Positions 52,073-61,337 of a stretch of DNA of 64,000 nt are shown here, in pieces. A program made the translations under genes and the position numbers. Numbering within the stretch: position 1 is the stretch's first letter; every line of letters begins with the position of its first letter. The notes under the pieces were generated by a model that was not told the DNA's origin, did no database searches, and saw only the letters and a program-made list of their open reading frames with translations. Source of the stretch: CAYQTE01 sp964420285. Lineage in GTDB: Bacteria; Planctomycetota; Phycisphaerae; Tepidisphaerales; Tepidisphaeraceae. The DNA lies in the NCBI GenBank assembly GCA_964420285.1, contig CAYQTE010000015.1:1-64000 (forward strand), given 5' to 3'.

Positions 52073-52966
52073 ATGGTGAGCACGAAAACGGGCTCGTTTG
52101 CCATCGGATACCGGCTCATCGGTTCGCCGTGGCAACGCGATTTGTCGCGGGCGATCGAATTCGCGACTGCCAGCGGCTTTGAATGCCTTGACGTCGGCGC
52201 GGTCGATGCGCCGTCGCTGCGTTCGATTCGAGCCGCCGGGTTGGCGATCGGCTCGGCCGATCTGCCGGGGTTTGTCGGTGAACTCATCACGGCGGACCTG
52301 GCCAAACGCAAGCGTGCGGTCGATCGGGCCATCGAGTTCATAACGATGGCGGCGGCCGAAGGGGTGCGGCGGTTTTTCACGGTGTTGTTGCCCGATGATG
52401 TCGATGCCGATCGGGAAACGACGCTGGGGCAAATGGTCGAGGCCTATGGACCATTGTGCGAGGTTCTGACCAGGGCGGCGCCGGACGGGCGGATCGTCAT
52501 CGAGGGTTATCCGGGTCGCGGCCCACAATACGCGGCGCTGGGGTGTACGCCGGAGAGCTTGCGGGCGATCTTCGCGCGGCTGCCGAACCAGCCTCTGGGG
52601 ATCAATTTCGACCCATCGCACCTGGTTCGAATGGGGATCGACCCGGAGCGGTTCCTGCGAGAGTTCGGCGGGCGGGTCGGGCACGTTCACGCCAAGGATT
52701 GCCAACTACTGCCCGAGGGCGCTTATGAATTCGGGATTCTCCAAAGTGCCACGCTGGCCCGGCCGCACGCCTGGGGCGGGCATGCCTGGCGGTATGTCAT
52801 ACCGGGCCATGGCCAGGTGCGGTGGCCGGCGATCCTGCAAATACTGGCGGACAATGGCTATCGCGGGTTTTTGAGCGTGGAACTGGAGGACGAGGAATTC
52901 AACGGCACCCCGGGGGGCGAGATGGCGGGGCTGATCGCATCGCGCGACTATTTGGCGAGATTATGA
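52073..52966 (+). CDS. Sugar phosphate isomerase/epimerase-like TIM-barrel protein
   Basis: 297 aa from the ATG at 52073 (AAGGAG upstream). AP-endonuclease-2/xylose-isomerase-like fold: GFECLDVGAVDAP, RIVIEGYPGRGPQY, NFDPSHLVRMGIDP, VGHVHAKDCQ and FLSVELEDEEF supply the Glu, Asp and His residues that bind the metal in this superfamily. Members isomerise or epimerise sugars or inositols in the cytosol. Given the xylanase and rhamnose genes around it a sugar role fits, but the exact reaction cannot be told. Confidence 0.88.
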   Translation: MVSTKTGSFAIGYRLIGSPWQRDLSRAIEFATASGFECLDVGAVDAPSLRSIRAAGLAIGSADLPGFVGELITADLAKRKRAVDRAIEFITMAAAEGVRRFFTVLLPDDVDADRETTLGQMVEAYGPLCEVLTRAAPDGRIVIEGYPGRGPQYAALGCTPESLRAIFARLPNQPLGINFDPSHLVRMGIDPERFLREFGGRVGHVHAKDCQLLPEGAYEFGILQSATLARPHAWGGHAWRYVIPGHGQVRWPAILQILADNGYRGFLSVELEDEEFNGTPGGEMAGLIASRDYLARL

Positions 52967-53098
52967 TCGTCACCAGACTACATATTTCAGCAAAATGGCG
53001 GAAATTCGGCCCGGCCGCCACTACGTGGGAATTTCCTGAGGAATTCGCGAGTTTGAGTGAATGCGACATTTCGTTCACTTTCAGGAGAGGCGCGACGG

Positions 53099-55771
53099 AT
53101 GGACACCCGGCGTGGGCGTGGCGGGAGTTTACTGAAGATTCTGTGTGTATGTGCGCTATGTGTTTTCGCGTGGCGCCTGGCACAAAATCTGCCTGCGGCC
53201 GACGATACCAGGACCGCCGCGGCCGGGAATCCGCAACTGGGTCCGACAGACGCTGAAAAAGCCGCTGATTGGGCCACATTTCAAACCACCGTCCAGCCGT
53301 TTCTTACGTCACATTGCATCACCTGCCACGGCGATAACATGCCCGAGGCGGAGTTGAGTTTGAACCATTTCAGCGATGCGGCCAGCCTGCAACATGGAAC
53401 AGCAGCACTGGACAAGATGCTGAACATGCTGCGGAACCGCAAGATGCCGCCCAAGGACGAAGTGCGGCCAACCGAGGATGAATATCGCCAGGTATCGGCC
53501 TGGCTGGATGCGTATACGACCAAGGCGGCGCTGTGGGCGCCCAAGAATCCCGGCCGGGTCACCCTGCACCGCCTCAACCGTCCTGAATACAACAACACGA
53601 TTCGCGACCTTCTGGCGATCGATTTCAAGCCCGCCGATGCGTTCCCCATCGATGATGCGGGGTATGGTTTTGACAACAACGGCGATGTTCTGTCGATCGC
53701 GCCGGTGCTGATGGAAAAATACATCGACGCGGCGGGCCAGTCGCTGGACCGGGCCATATTCGCCGATCCGATCGTGCCCGCGCCCGTGAAGCACTGGGAC
53801 GCGATGACCATGGCGGGCACAATTCCCACGTCCGATCCCAAAACCAATGTCGTTGTGCTTCCCGGACCGTCCGGTCGAACCGTCGTCAACGGCCGGGTCT
53901 TCAACTACAACGGTGAAATCCACGCTGATTACAATTTCCCCAAGGACGGGCAATACGTGCTTCGGCTGCGCGGCTACGGGCAGCAGCGGCCCATGGTTCA
54001 ATTCAAGCTCGACGGGGTGAATGCCGGTGCGCCGATCGCGGTCACCGAATCGCAGGCGGACATCAGCGTCTATGCGACTGCCAAACTTCGCGTGACGGCC
54101 GGCACGCATCAGGTCATGCTGGTATTTACCAATGGCGCAACCAAGGAGGAGTATGACGCGGCGCAGGCCAGGAACGCTGCCGCGGCAACACGGCCGGCAG
54201 CGGTCGCCGGCGCGGCCACTCAACCCAGTGCAGGCCAGGCGGCCGGTGCCGGTGGGGCGGCGGCAAACCCGGGGCGAGCGCGCGGTCCCGGTCAGGGTGT
54301 GGCCGGTGCTCAGGGCGGCCGAGCGGGCGCAGCCGGTCGCGCGGCTGGTCGTCCGCCCCGTGGCGGAACGCCCGGGGGCGCAGGTACCGGCAGACCGATG
54401 CTTGGCGTCGATTTTGTCGAAGTGGAAGGCCCGGACGACATAACCCCCGAGCGCATGCCCGAGAGCTACCGCAAAGTAATGGTTGCCCAACCCTCGGCCA
54501 CCGTGACCAAAGCGCAGGCGGCCGAGTTGATCATCCGCAACTTCGCCTCCAAGGCCTATCGGCGTCCCGTGGATGATGGGGAATTCAAGCGGCTGATGGG
54601 TCTCTGGTCGCAGCAGGATGCGGCCGGCGAGGCGTTCGAGGACAGCATTCACACCACGCTCCAGGCGGTGCTGGTTTCACCGTATTTCCTGTATCGCTAC
54701 GAGCGCGATCCCGGTCCCAACGATCCCGGCGGCGTGCGTACCATCGATGAATACGAGCTGGCAAGCCGGCTTTCCTACTTCCTTTGGAGCAGCATGCCCG
54801 ATGAGGAACTGCTCAAACTGGCCGGCGACGGGCAACTCCGCGCCAATCTGCCGGCCCAGGTCAAGCGCATGATGGCCGACCCCAAGGCCTTTGCGATGGT
54901 CGAGAACTTCGCCGGCCAGTGGCTGCAATTGAGACAGATGGCGACCGTCAGCCCCGATCCCAAGCGCTTTCCTGATTTTGATGAGCCGCTGCGGCAGGCC
55001 ATGGTGAAGGAAACGCAGCTTTTCTTCTCGGCCGTGATGACCGAAGACCGTAGCGTGCTTGATTTCATCGATGCGAATTTCACATTCATGAACGCGCGGC
55101 TGGCAAAGCATTACGGCGTGAGCGGTGTGACCGGCGATCAATTCCGCCGCGTGGTCCTGTCGGGCGACGAGCGTGGCGGTCTGATCACGCAGGCGAGCAT
55201 TCTGACGCTGACGTCTTACACCAATCGCACGTCGCCGGTGTTGCGAGGCAAATGGGTGCTGGAGAATCTGCTGGACGAGGCGCCGCCGCCGCCGCCGCCG
55301 GATGTGCCCAAGCTGGCGGAAACGGAGCAGGCTGAATTGACCGGCACATTGCGTCAGCGCATGGAACAGCACCGGGCCAATCCCAATTGCGTGACATGTC
55401 ATGCCCAGATGGACCCCATCGGATTTGGGCTGGAGAATTTCGATGCCATCGGCGCGTGGCGCATCCAGGATCTCAACAATGTGGCGATCGATTCGTCGGG
55501 CACGCTTCCCGACGGTACGGCGTTCCAGGGCGCCAAGGGACTTAAGCAGATACTCCTGGCCCAGAAGGATCAATTCTGCCGTTGCCTTGCCAATCGAATG
55601 ACGACCTATGCGTTGGGCCGTGGAATGGAGTCCTATGATAAGCCGATGCTCGATCAGATCGCGGCCGGTCTGAAGGAAAACGACTACAAGTTCTCGGCTC
55701 TGGTGATGCGGATCGTGCAGAGCGATGCATTCCAGAAGCGCGGCTCCAGTGGCTCCGACAACTCGAAATGA
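53099..55771 (+). CDS. Planctomycete cytochrome/DUF1587-DUF1592-DUF1588-DUF1585 protein (copy 1)
   Basis: 890 aa from the ATG at 53099 (AGGAGAGG upstream). Signal anchor (LLKILCVCALCVFAWRLA), then a cytochrome c-like heme site CITCH (Cys about 73). Next come DUF1587 (LHRLNRPEYNNTIRDLL, DDAGYGFDNNGD) and a beta-rich carbohydrate-binding-like part. A Gly/Ala/Arg-rich linker follows (about 365-435), then DUF1595, DUF1592 (LASRLSYFLWSSMPDEELLKLA), DUF1588 with a second CVTCH motif (about 764), and DUF1585 (FCRCLANRMTTYALGRGMESY). These proteins are nearly confined to Planctomycetota and relatives and are thought to be exported electron carriers. It is paired with the DUF1552 gene 8 bp downstream. 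Confidence 0.93.
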   Translation: MDTRRGRGGSLLKILCVCALCVFAWRLAQNLPAADDTRTAAAGNPQLGPTDAEKAADWATFQTTVQPFLTSHCITCHGDNMPEAELSLNHFSDAASLQHGTAALDKMLNMLRNRKMPPKDEVRPTEDEYRQVSAWLDAYTTKAALWAPKNPGRVTLHRLNRPEYNNTIRDLLAIDFKPADAFPIDDAGYGFDNNGDVLSIAPVLMEKYIDAAGQSLDRAIFADPIVPAPVKHWDAMTMAGTIPTSDPKTNVVVLPGPSGRTVVNGRVFNYNGEIHADYNFPKDGQYVLRLRGYGQQRPMVQFKLDGVNAGAPIAVTESQADISVYATAKLRVTAGTHQVMLVFTNGATKEEYDAAQARNAAAATRPAAVAGAATQPSAGQAAGAGGAAANPGRARGPGQGVAGAQGGRAGAAGRAAGRPPRGGTPGGAGTGRPMLGVDFVEVEGPDDITPERMPESYRKVMVAQPSATVTKAQAAELIIRNFASKAYRRPVDDGEFKRLMGLWSQQDAAGEAFEDSIHTTLQAVLVSPYFLYRYERDPGPNDPGGVRTIDEYELASRLSYFLWSSMPDEELLKLAGDGQLRANLPAQVKRMMADPKAFAMVENFAGQWLQLRQMATVSPDPKRFPDFDEPLRQAMVKETQLFFSAVMTEDRSVLDFIDANFTFMNARLAKHYGVSGVTGDQFRRVVLSGDERGGLITQASILTLTSYTNRTSPVLRGKWVLENLLDEAPPPPPPDVPKLAETEQAELTGTLRQRMEQHRANPNCVTCHAQMDPIGFGLENFDAIGAWRIQDLNNVAIDSSGTLPDGTAFQGAKGLKQILLAQKDQFCRCLANRMTTYALGRGMESYDKPMLDQIAAGLKENDYKFSALVMRIVQSDAFQKRGSSGSDNSK

Positions 55772-55779
55772 GGTTGACA

Positions 55780-57159
55780 ATGCGAAGGATTTCCCGGCGA
55801 ACGGTGTTGCGCGGCTTCGGTACGGCGATTGCCCTTCCCTGCCTCGAGGCCATGCTGCCGCGAATGTCGTTTGGCGCTGCCACCGCCGCGACCGTCCCCG
55901 GCCCCAAACGGCTCGCATGGCTGTATGTGCCCAACGGTGTTGACATGGCCAGTTGGACGCCCGCTGCTTACGGCGCGGGGTATGCGCTCTCGCCGACGCT
56001 TCAGCCACTGGCGGCGTTCAAAGACAGATTCATGGTCATCAGCGGCATGGTGTGCCAGAAGGCCTTTGCCAACGGTGATGGCCCCGGCGACCACGCCCGT
56101 GCCCAGGCCGCTTATCTGACCGGTGTTCAACCGCGAAAGAGCGAAGGCTCGAATATCCATCTGGGCATTTCGGCCGATCAGGCGGCTGCGACGAAGATCG
56201 GGCATCTCACCAAGTTTCCGTCGCTGGAACTGGGTATGGAGGAAGGCGCCCAGGGCCGTTGCGACAGCGGATACAGTTGCGCGTACCAGCACAATCTCGC
56301 GTGGCGGAACGAGACCACGCCGGTTGGAAAGGACTGCCTGCCGCAATCGGTCTTCGACCGGTTGTTCGGCAACGCCAATTCCGCCGAATCCGCCGAGGCG
56401 CGTGCCAAGGCCCAGGAGCGAAAGAAGAGCATTCTGGATTTCGTCCTGTCCGACGCCAAAAGCATGCAGAGCAGCGTCAGCGCCGCCGATCAGCGCAAGC
56501 TCGATGAATATCTCACGTCGATTCGCGAGATCGAGGTTCGGTTGAGCAAGTCCGCCGAGGGGCCCGAGATCAAGCCGCCGGCGGGCGCTGTCCGTCCGCC
56601 GGCCATCGACCTGAAGGGCGATACGAAGAAAGTCGGTGTCTCGACGTCGGCCTCGGATTATGACGTGCATCTTCCGCTGATGCTGGACATGATGGTTCTG
56701 GCGTTCCAGGCCGATCTCACCCGCATCATCACGCTTCCGTTTGCCGACGAGGAATCCAACCAGAGCTATCCGTGGGCGGATGCGCCAGTGCCGCACCACG
56801 GAACGTCGCACCACATGGGCGATCCCGCGAAGATCGCCTACCTCGCCAAGATCAACCTTTACCACATGAAATATGTCGCCCGTCTGCTGGAAAAATTGGA
56901 CAAGATCAAGGAAGGCAACGGCTCGATCCTGGACAATTCGCTGATTGCCTACGGCAGCGGAAACAGCGACGGCCAGCGGCATAACCACGACAATCTCCCG
57001 CTGCTGCTGATTGGCAAGGGCGGCGGCACGGTGAACACCGGCCGGCACCTGCAGGCCGACGGCGTGCCGATCACCAATCTGTGGCTGTCGATGCTGGATC
57101 ACGCCGGCGCGTCGTGGGACACGCTGGGCGACAGTTCAGGGAAGCTGAATATCTCGTAG
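55780..57159 (+). CDS. DUF1552 protein, Tat-exported (copy 1)
   Basis: 459 aa from the ATG at 55780, aligned with copy 2; an upstream ATG at 55768 overlaps the previous stop. The start MRRISRRTVLRGFG is a twin-arginine signal, so the protein is exported folded. The DUF1552 body has KRLAWLYVPNGVDMASWTP, GDGPGDHARAQAAYLTG, CDSGYSCAYQHNLAW, DEYLTSIREIE, PHHGTSHHMGD and NSLIAYGSGNSDGQRHNHDN. The many His, Asp and Asn residues and a distant likeness to DUF1501/sulfatase-type proteins suggest a metal-binding hydrolase, unproven. Its partner is the preceding cytochrome-like protein. Confidence 0.92.
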   Translation: MRRISRRTVLRGFGTAIALPCLEAMLPRMSFGAATAATVPGPKRLAWLYVPNGVDMASWTPAAYGAGYALSPTLQPLAAFKDRFMVISGMVCQKAFANGDGPGDHARAQAAYLTGVQPRKSEGSNIHLGISADQAAATKIGHLTKFPSLELGMEEGAQGRCDSGYSCAYQHNLAWRNETTPVGKDCLPQSVFDRLFGNANSAESAEARAKAQERKKSILDFVLSDAKSMQSSVSAADQRKLDEYLTSIREIEVRLSKSAEGPEIKPPAGAVRPPAIDLKGDTKKVGVSTSASDYDVHLPLMLDMMVLAFQADLTRIITLPFADEESNQSYPWADAPVPHHGTSHHMGDPAKIAYLAKINLYHMKYVARLLEKLDKIKEGNGSILDNSLIAYGSGNSDGQRHNHDNLPLLLIGKGGGTVNTGRHLQADGVPITNLWLSMLDHAGASWDTLGDSSGKLNIS

Positions 57160-57218
57160 GAGGTCTGGTAGCGGCGATTGCTTATCCATGCACATCGCCG
57201 GACAGAAAGGGCAGTCCA

Positions 57219-59927
57219 ATGGGTCGGCGGCACATCCGCACGTCGGGCGTACTGAAACTTCTGTGCGGCGCTGCGCTGGCTGCTTTCGCCTGGTGCCTGT
57301 CACAGAATCTGCCCGCCGCCGATGACGCCGCGCCGGCCGTGACGGACAAGCTGCCTTCGAGCGCATCGGAAATGACCCGGCCGGCGGGTTGGGCCGAATT
57401 CCAGAAGACTGTGCAGCCCTTTCTGGTTGCCCATTGCATAAGCTGCCACGGCGATGACATGCCCGAGGGGGAAGTCAGCCTTAACCATTTCAGCGATGCC
57501 AGCAGTCTTGCGCGGGGAACCCCGACGCTGGACAAGATGCTGACCATGCTGCGTTCGCGCAAGATGCCGCCCAAGGACGAGGCGCGGCCGACGGAGGACG
57601 AGTACGGCCAGGTTATCGCGTGGCTGGATGCCTACACGGTCCAGGCCGAGCTGGCAGCGCCCCCGAACCCGGGGCATGTGACGCTGCGCCGGCTCAACCG
57701 TGCGGAATACAACAATACGATTCACGATCTGCTGGGCATCGATCTGAACCCGGCCGACGCATTCCCGGTCGACGAGGCGGGTTATGGCTTCGACAACAAC
57801 GGCGATGTTCTTTCGATGGCGCCGGTGTTGATGGAGAAATATCTCAACGCCGCGACGATATCGCTGGACAAGGCAATCCTGGTCGAGCCAGCCGTCCCAC
57901 CGCCTCTTAAGCGATGGACCGATGTCGCAACACTGGATGGAACCGTGCCCAAATCGGACCCGGCCGGGCATTCGACCGAGGGCGGTCCCTTTAATCGCGC
58001 CATGCCCGACGGCCGCGTGTTCCCATACGGCGGTGAAATCTACGGCGATTACGTCTTCCCCAAGTCGGGAACCTATATCTTCCGAATTCGTGGTTACGGC
58101 ACGCAAGGGGCGGCAACCAAGCAGCGGCCCAGCGTGGTGTTCAAGATCGACGGGCAGAATGTGGATCGCCCGCTCACCGTGCAGGATGATCAGCGCAACA
58201 CGGCGGTCTATTCCACCAAGGCGGTCAGTATCGCGGCCGGCCCGCACAAGGTTACTTTGGCATTCCTCAACGGCGCGACCAGGGACGAATACGCGGCCGC
58301 AATGGCGCCCAAGCCCCCGACGACGAATCCCGCCGAAGCCGTGCCGGCGGGCAATGGCACCGGCGGCGGCGAGTTGGCGGCCGCCAATCCACAGCCCGCC
58401 AGGACAGCGACGACAACCGCTCCATCGGCGAATCCCGCTGTCGCCGGCGGCCAGCGGGGCGGCGCGGGTGCTGCTGGCGGCGCCAATGGACGAAATGGCG
58501 CCGGCGCGCGCGGCGCCAACGGCCGGGGCGGCGGACCGCCACCGCCGGTCTTGTCGCCCACCGGGAAACCCACTCTCGGCGTTGTCTATTTCGAGGTCGA
58601 GGGACCGCAGGAAGTCAGCCTCGACCGCATGCCTGACAGCTACAGGAAAGTATTCGTCGTGCTGCCCTCGGCCACAGTGTCCAAGGCACAAGCCGCGCGA
58701 CAGATCATCACCAACTTTGCAACGCGAGCCTATCGCCGTCCCGTGCAGCCGGCGGAAGTCGATCGCCTCATGGCCTACTGGACGCAGATCGACAAGAGCG
58801 GCGAAACCTTCGATCGCAGCATCGACGCGGCCCTTCAGCCGGTTCTCGTGTCGCCCAATTTCCTCTATCGCGTCGAGGCCGATCCAGGCCCATCCGATCC
58901 CGGCGGAATACGGACGCTCAGCGAATACGAACTGGCCAGCCGGCTGTCCTATTTCCTCTGGAGCAGCATGCCGGATGACGAGCTCTTCAAGCTCGCCGGC
59001 GAAGGTCAGCTCCGCGCCAATCTTCCGGCCCAGGTGAAGCGCATGATGGCCGACCCGAAGGCCTTTGCGATGGTCGAGAACTTTGCGGGCCAGTGGCTGC
59101 AACTGCGGCAGATGGCCAACGTCGTGCCTGATCCCACCCGATTTCCGGAGTTCAACGAGTCGCTTCGCGCCGACATGATCAAGGAGACGCAGCTCTTCTT
59201 CTCCGCCATCATGACCGAAGACCGCAGCGTGCTCGATTTCATCGACGCGAATTTCACTTTTTTGAACGAGCGGCTGGCGAAGCATTACGGTATGACCGGC
59301 ATCACTGGCGATCAATTCCGCCGTGTGACGCTGGCGGGCGATCAGCGCGGCGGCCTGATCACGCAGGCGAGCATTCTCACGATCACGTCCTATTCCAATC
59401 GCACGTCGCCGGTGCAGCGAGGCAAATGGGTGCTGGAGAACCTGCTGGACGAGGCGCCGCCGCCTCCGCCGCCGGATGTGCCCAAGCTCGCCGAAACCGC
59501 GCAGGCGGAATTGACCGGCACGCTGCGCCAGCGCATGGAACAGCATCGGACCAATCCCAATTGCGTATCGTGTCATTCGCAGATGGACCCGATCGGGTTC
59601 GGGCTGGAAAATTTCGACGCCGTCGGCGCCTGGCGCATCAGCGATCTCAACAACGTGGCTATCGACGCCTCGGGCACGCTTCCCGACGGTTCAACATTCG
59701 TCGGTGCTCCGGGGCTTAAGAAAATCCTGCTGGCACAGAAGGATCAGTTCTGCAGATGTCTGGCCGATCGCATGATGACCTTCGCGCTGGGCCGGGGGAT
59801 GGAAAAATACGATAAGCCGATGATCGATCAGATCGCGGCCGGTTTGAAGGACAAGGATTACAAGTTCTCCGCCCTGGTCATGCAGGTGGTGGAGAGTGAT
59901 GCGTTCCAGAAACGTGGCTCGAAATGA
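57219..59927 (+). CDS. Planctomycete cytochrome/DUF1587-DUF1592-DUF1588-DUF1585 protein (copy 2)
   Basis: 902 aa from the ATG at 57219 (AAAGGG upstream); the long upstream open frame overlaps copy 1 of DUF1552 and is not used. Same domain order as copy 1: signal anchor, CISCH (Cys about 73), DUF1587, beta-rich part, low-complexity linker (about 350-445, Asn/Gly/Ala/Arg-rich), DUF1595, DUF1592, DUF1588 with CVSCH (about 782) and DUF1585. The last 300 residues are almost identical to copy 1, while the linker and beta-rich part differ strongly. It is therefore a tandem duplicate with constrained ends and a free middle. Confidence 0.93.
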   Translation: MGRRHIRTSGVLKLLCGAALAAFAWCLSQNLPAADDAAPAVTDKLPSSASEMTRPAGWAEFQKTVQPFLVAHCISCHGDDMPEGEVSLNHFSDASSLARGTPTLDKMLTMLRSRKMPPKDEARPTEDEYGQVIAWLDAYTVQAELAAPPNPGHVTLRRLNRAEYNNTIHDLLGIDLNPADAFPVDEAGYGFDNNGDVLSMAPVLMEKYLNAATISLDKAILVEPAVPPPLKRWTDVATLDGTVPKSDPAGHSTEGGPFNRAMPDGRVFPYGGEIYGDYVFPKSGTYIFRIRGYGTQGAATKQRPSVVFKIDGQNVDRPLTVQDDQRNTAVYSTKAVSIAAGPHKVTLAFLNGATRDEYAAAMAPKPPTTNPAEAVPAGNGTGGGELAAANPQPARTATTTAPSANPAVAGGQRGGAGAAGGANGRNGAGARGANGRGGGPPPPVLSPTGKPTLGVVYFEVEGPQEVSLDRMPDSYRKVFVVLPSATVSKAQAARQIITNFATRAYRRPVQPAEVDRLMAYWTQIDKSGETFDRSIDAALQPVLVSPNFLYRVEADPGPSDPGGIRTLSEYELASRLSYFLWSSMPDDELFKLAGEGQLRANLPAQVKRMMADPKAFAMVENFAGQWLQLRQMANVVPDPTRFPEFNESLRADMIKETQLFFSAIMTEDRSVLDFIDANFTFLNERLAKHYGMTGITGDQFRRVTLAGDQRGGLITQASILTITSYSNRTSPVQRGKWVLENLLDEAPPPPPPDVPKLAETAQAELTGTLRQRMEQHRTNPNCVSCHSQMDPIGFGLENFDAVGAWRISDLNNVAIDASGTLPDGSTFVGAPGLKKILLAQKDQFCRCLADRMMTFALGRGMEKYDKPMIDQIAAGLKDKDYKFSALVMQVVESDAFQKRGSK

Positions 59928-59935
59928 GGTGAGCG

Positions 59936-61291
59936 ATGCGGACGATTACACGGCGAACAGCGTTGCGCGGTCTCGGAACCGCTTTGGCCCTTCCCTGGCT
60001 GGAAGCGATGATTCCCAAAGGCGCTGCGATGGGCGCGACCGCGACGGTGGCAAAGGCGGCGGCCGGTCCGCGCCGCGTCGCCTGGCTTTACGTGCCCAAC
60101 GGCATTCACATGCCCAACTGGACGCCGACGACCGTGGGCGCCGATTATGCCCTGACCCCGACGCTCCAGACCCTCGCCCAATTCAAACAGAAGATGCTGG
60201 TCTTCACCGGCCTGATCTGCGACAAGGCCAACGCCAACGGCGACGGACCCGGCGACCACGCCCGGGCCATGTCGGCGTATCTGACCGGCGCGCAGCCTCG
60301 CAAGACCGGCGGCGCCAACATCAAGGTCGGCATGTCCGCCGATCAGGTCATCGCCGAACGGATCGGCCAGATGACCAAGTTCCCGTCGCTGGAACTGGGC
60401 ATTGAAGAAGGCAAGCAGGTGGGTCAGTGCGACAGCGGATACAGTTGTGCCTACTCGCACAATATTGCCTGGCACAGCGACACGACGCCGGTCATCAAGG
60501 ACTGCAATCCGCAATCGGTCTTTGACCGTCTGTTCGGCAATAATGATCCGCGCGAATCCGCCGAAGCCCGGGCTACGCGCGAGGCCCGGCGCAAGAGCGT
60601 GCTCGATTTTGTGCTTGACGATGCCCATACGCTGCAGAATCAGATCGGCGCCAGCGACAAACGCAAGGTCGATGAGTACATGGATTCCATCCGCGAGATT
60701 GAAACCCGCCTGGCGCGCACCGCGCAGGAACCGCCGGCGCCGCTTCCGGAGGGCGCGGTCCGGCCCGGCGGCGTCCCACGTGAATATCCCGATCACGTCA
60801 CGCTCATGTGCGACATGCTGGTGCTGGCTTTTCAGGGCGATCTCACTCGTGTCGCGACTTTCCCCTTCGCCAGCGAAGCCAGCAATCAAAATTATCCCTG
60901 GGCCGGCGCCGACGTCCCCCATCACGGCACCAGCCATCACATGGGCGACCCCGCCAAGCAGGCGCTGCTGGCGAAAATCAACGTCTTCCACCTGCAAAAG
61001 TTCGCCTATCTGCTCGACAAACTCGACAAGATCCAGGAAGGCAACGGCTCGATCCTCGACAATTCGCTCATCGCCTACGGAAGCGGCAACAGCGACGGCC
61101 AGCGCCACAACCATGACAATCTCCCGGTTATTCTGCTGGGCAAAGGCGGCGGAACCGTCAACACCGGCCGGCATGTCAAGTTCGACAGCGACGATGTCCC
61201 GGTCACCAATCTCTGGCTGGCGATGATGGAGCATGTCGGCGTGAATCGCCCCAGTTTCGGTGACAGCAACGGCAAGGTGCAGCTCTCCTGA
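59936..61291 (+). CDS. DUF1552 protein, Tat-exported (copy 2)
   Basis: 451 aa from the ATG at 59936 (GAGGTGAGCG upstream), 8 bp after copy 2 of the cytochrome-like gene. Twin-arginine signal MRTITRRTALRGLG. The body matches copy 1: RRVAWLYVPNGIHMPNWTP, GDGPGDHARAMSAYLTG, CDSGYSCAYSHNIAW, PHHGTSHHMGD and NSLIAYGSGNSDGQRHNHDN. The spacing and order repeat those of the first pair, showing that the two genes were duplicated as a unit. Confidence 0.92.
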   Translation: MRTITRRTALRGLGTALALPWLEAMIPKGAAMGATATVAKAAAGPRRVAWLYVPNGIHMPNWTPTTVGADYALTPTLQTLAQFKQKMLVFTGLICDKANANGDGPGDHARAMSAYLTGAQPRKTGGANIKVGMSADQVIAERIGQMTKFPSLELGIEEGKQVGQCDSGYSCAYSHNIAWHSDTTPVIKDCNPQSVFDRLFGNNDPRESAEARATREARRKSVLDFVLDDAHTLQNQIGASDKRKVDEYMDSIREIETRLARTAQEPPAPLPEGAVRPGGVPREYPDHVTLMCDMLVLAFQGDLTRVATFPFASEASNQNYPWAGADVPHHGTSHHMGDPAKQALLAKINVFHLQKFAYLLDKLDKIQEGNGSILDNSLIAYGSGNSDGQRHNHDNLPVILLGKGGGTVNTGRHVKFDSDDVPVTNLWLAMMEHVGVNRPSFGDSNGKVQLS

Positions 61292-61337
61292 TCCGGGCAG
61301 CGCCAAACGGCCATCGGAAAAAATTGGAGTCAGTCTC

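Noticed and set aside
57300..59576. 758-codon frame opposite copy 2 of the cytochrome/DUF1592 gene
   Set aside because: Arg/His-rich shadow with no domain; the opposing frame is a known family with a duplicate.
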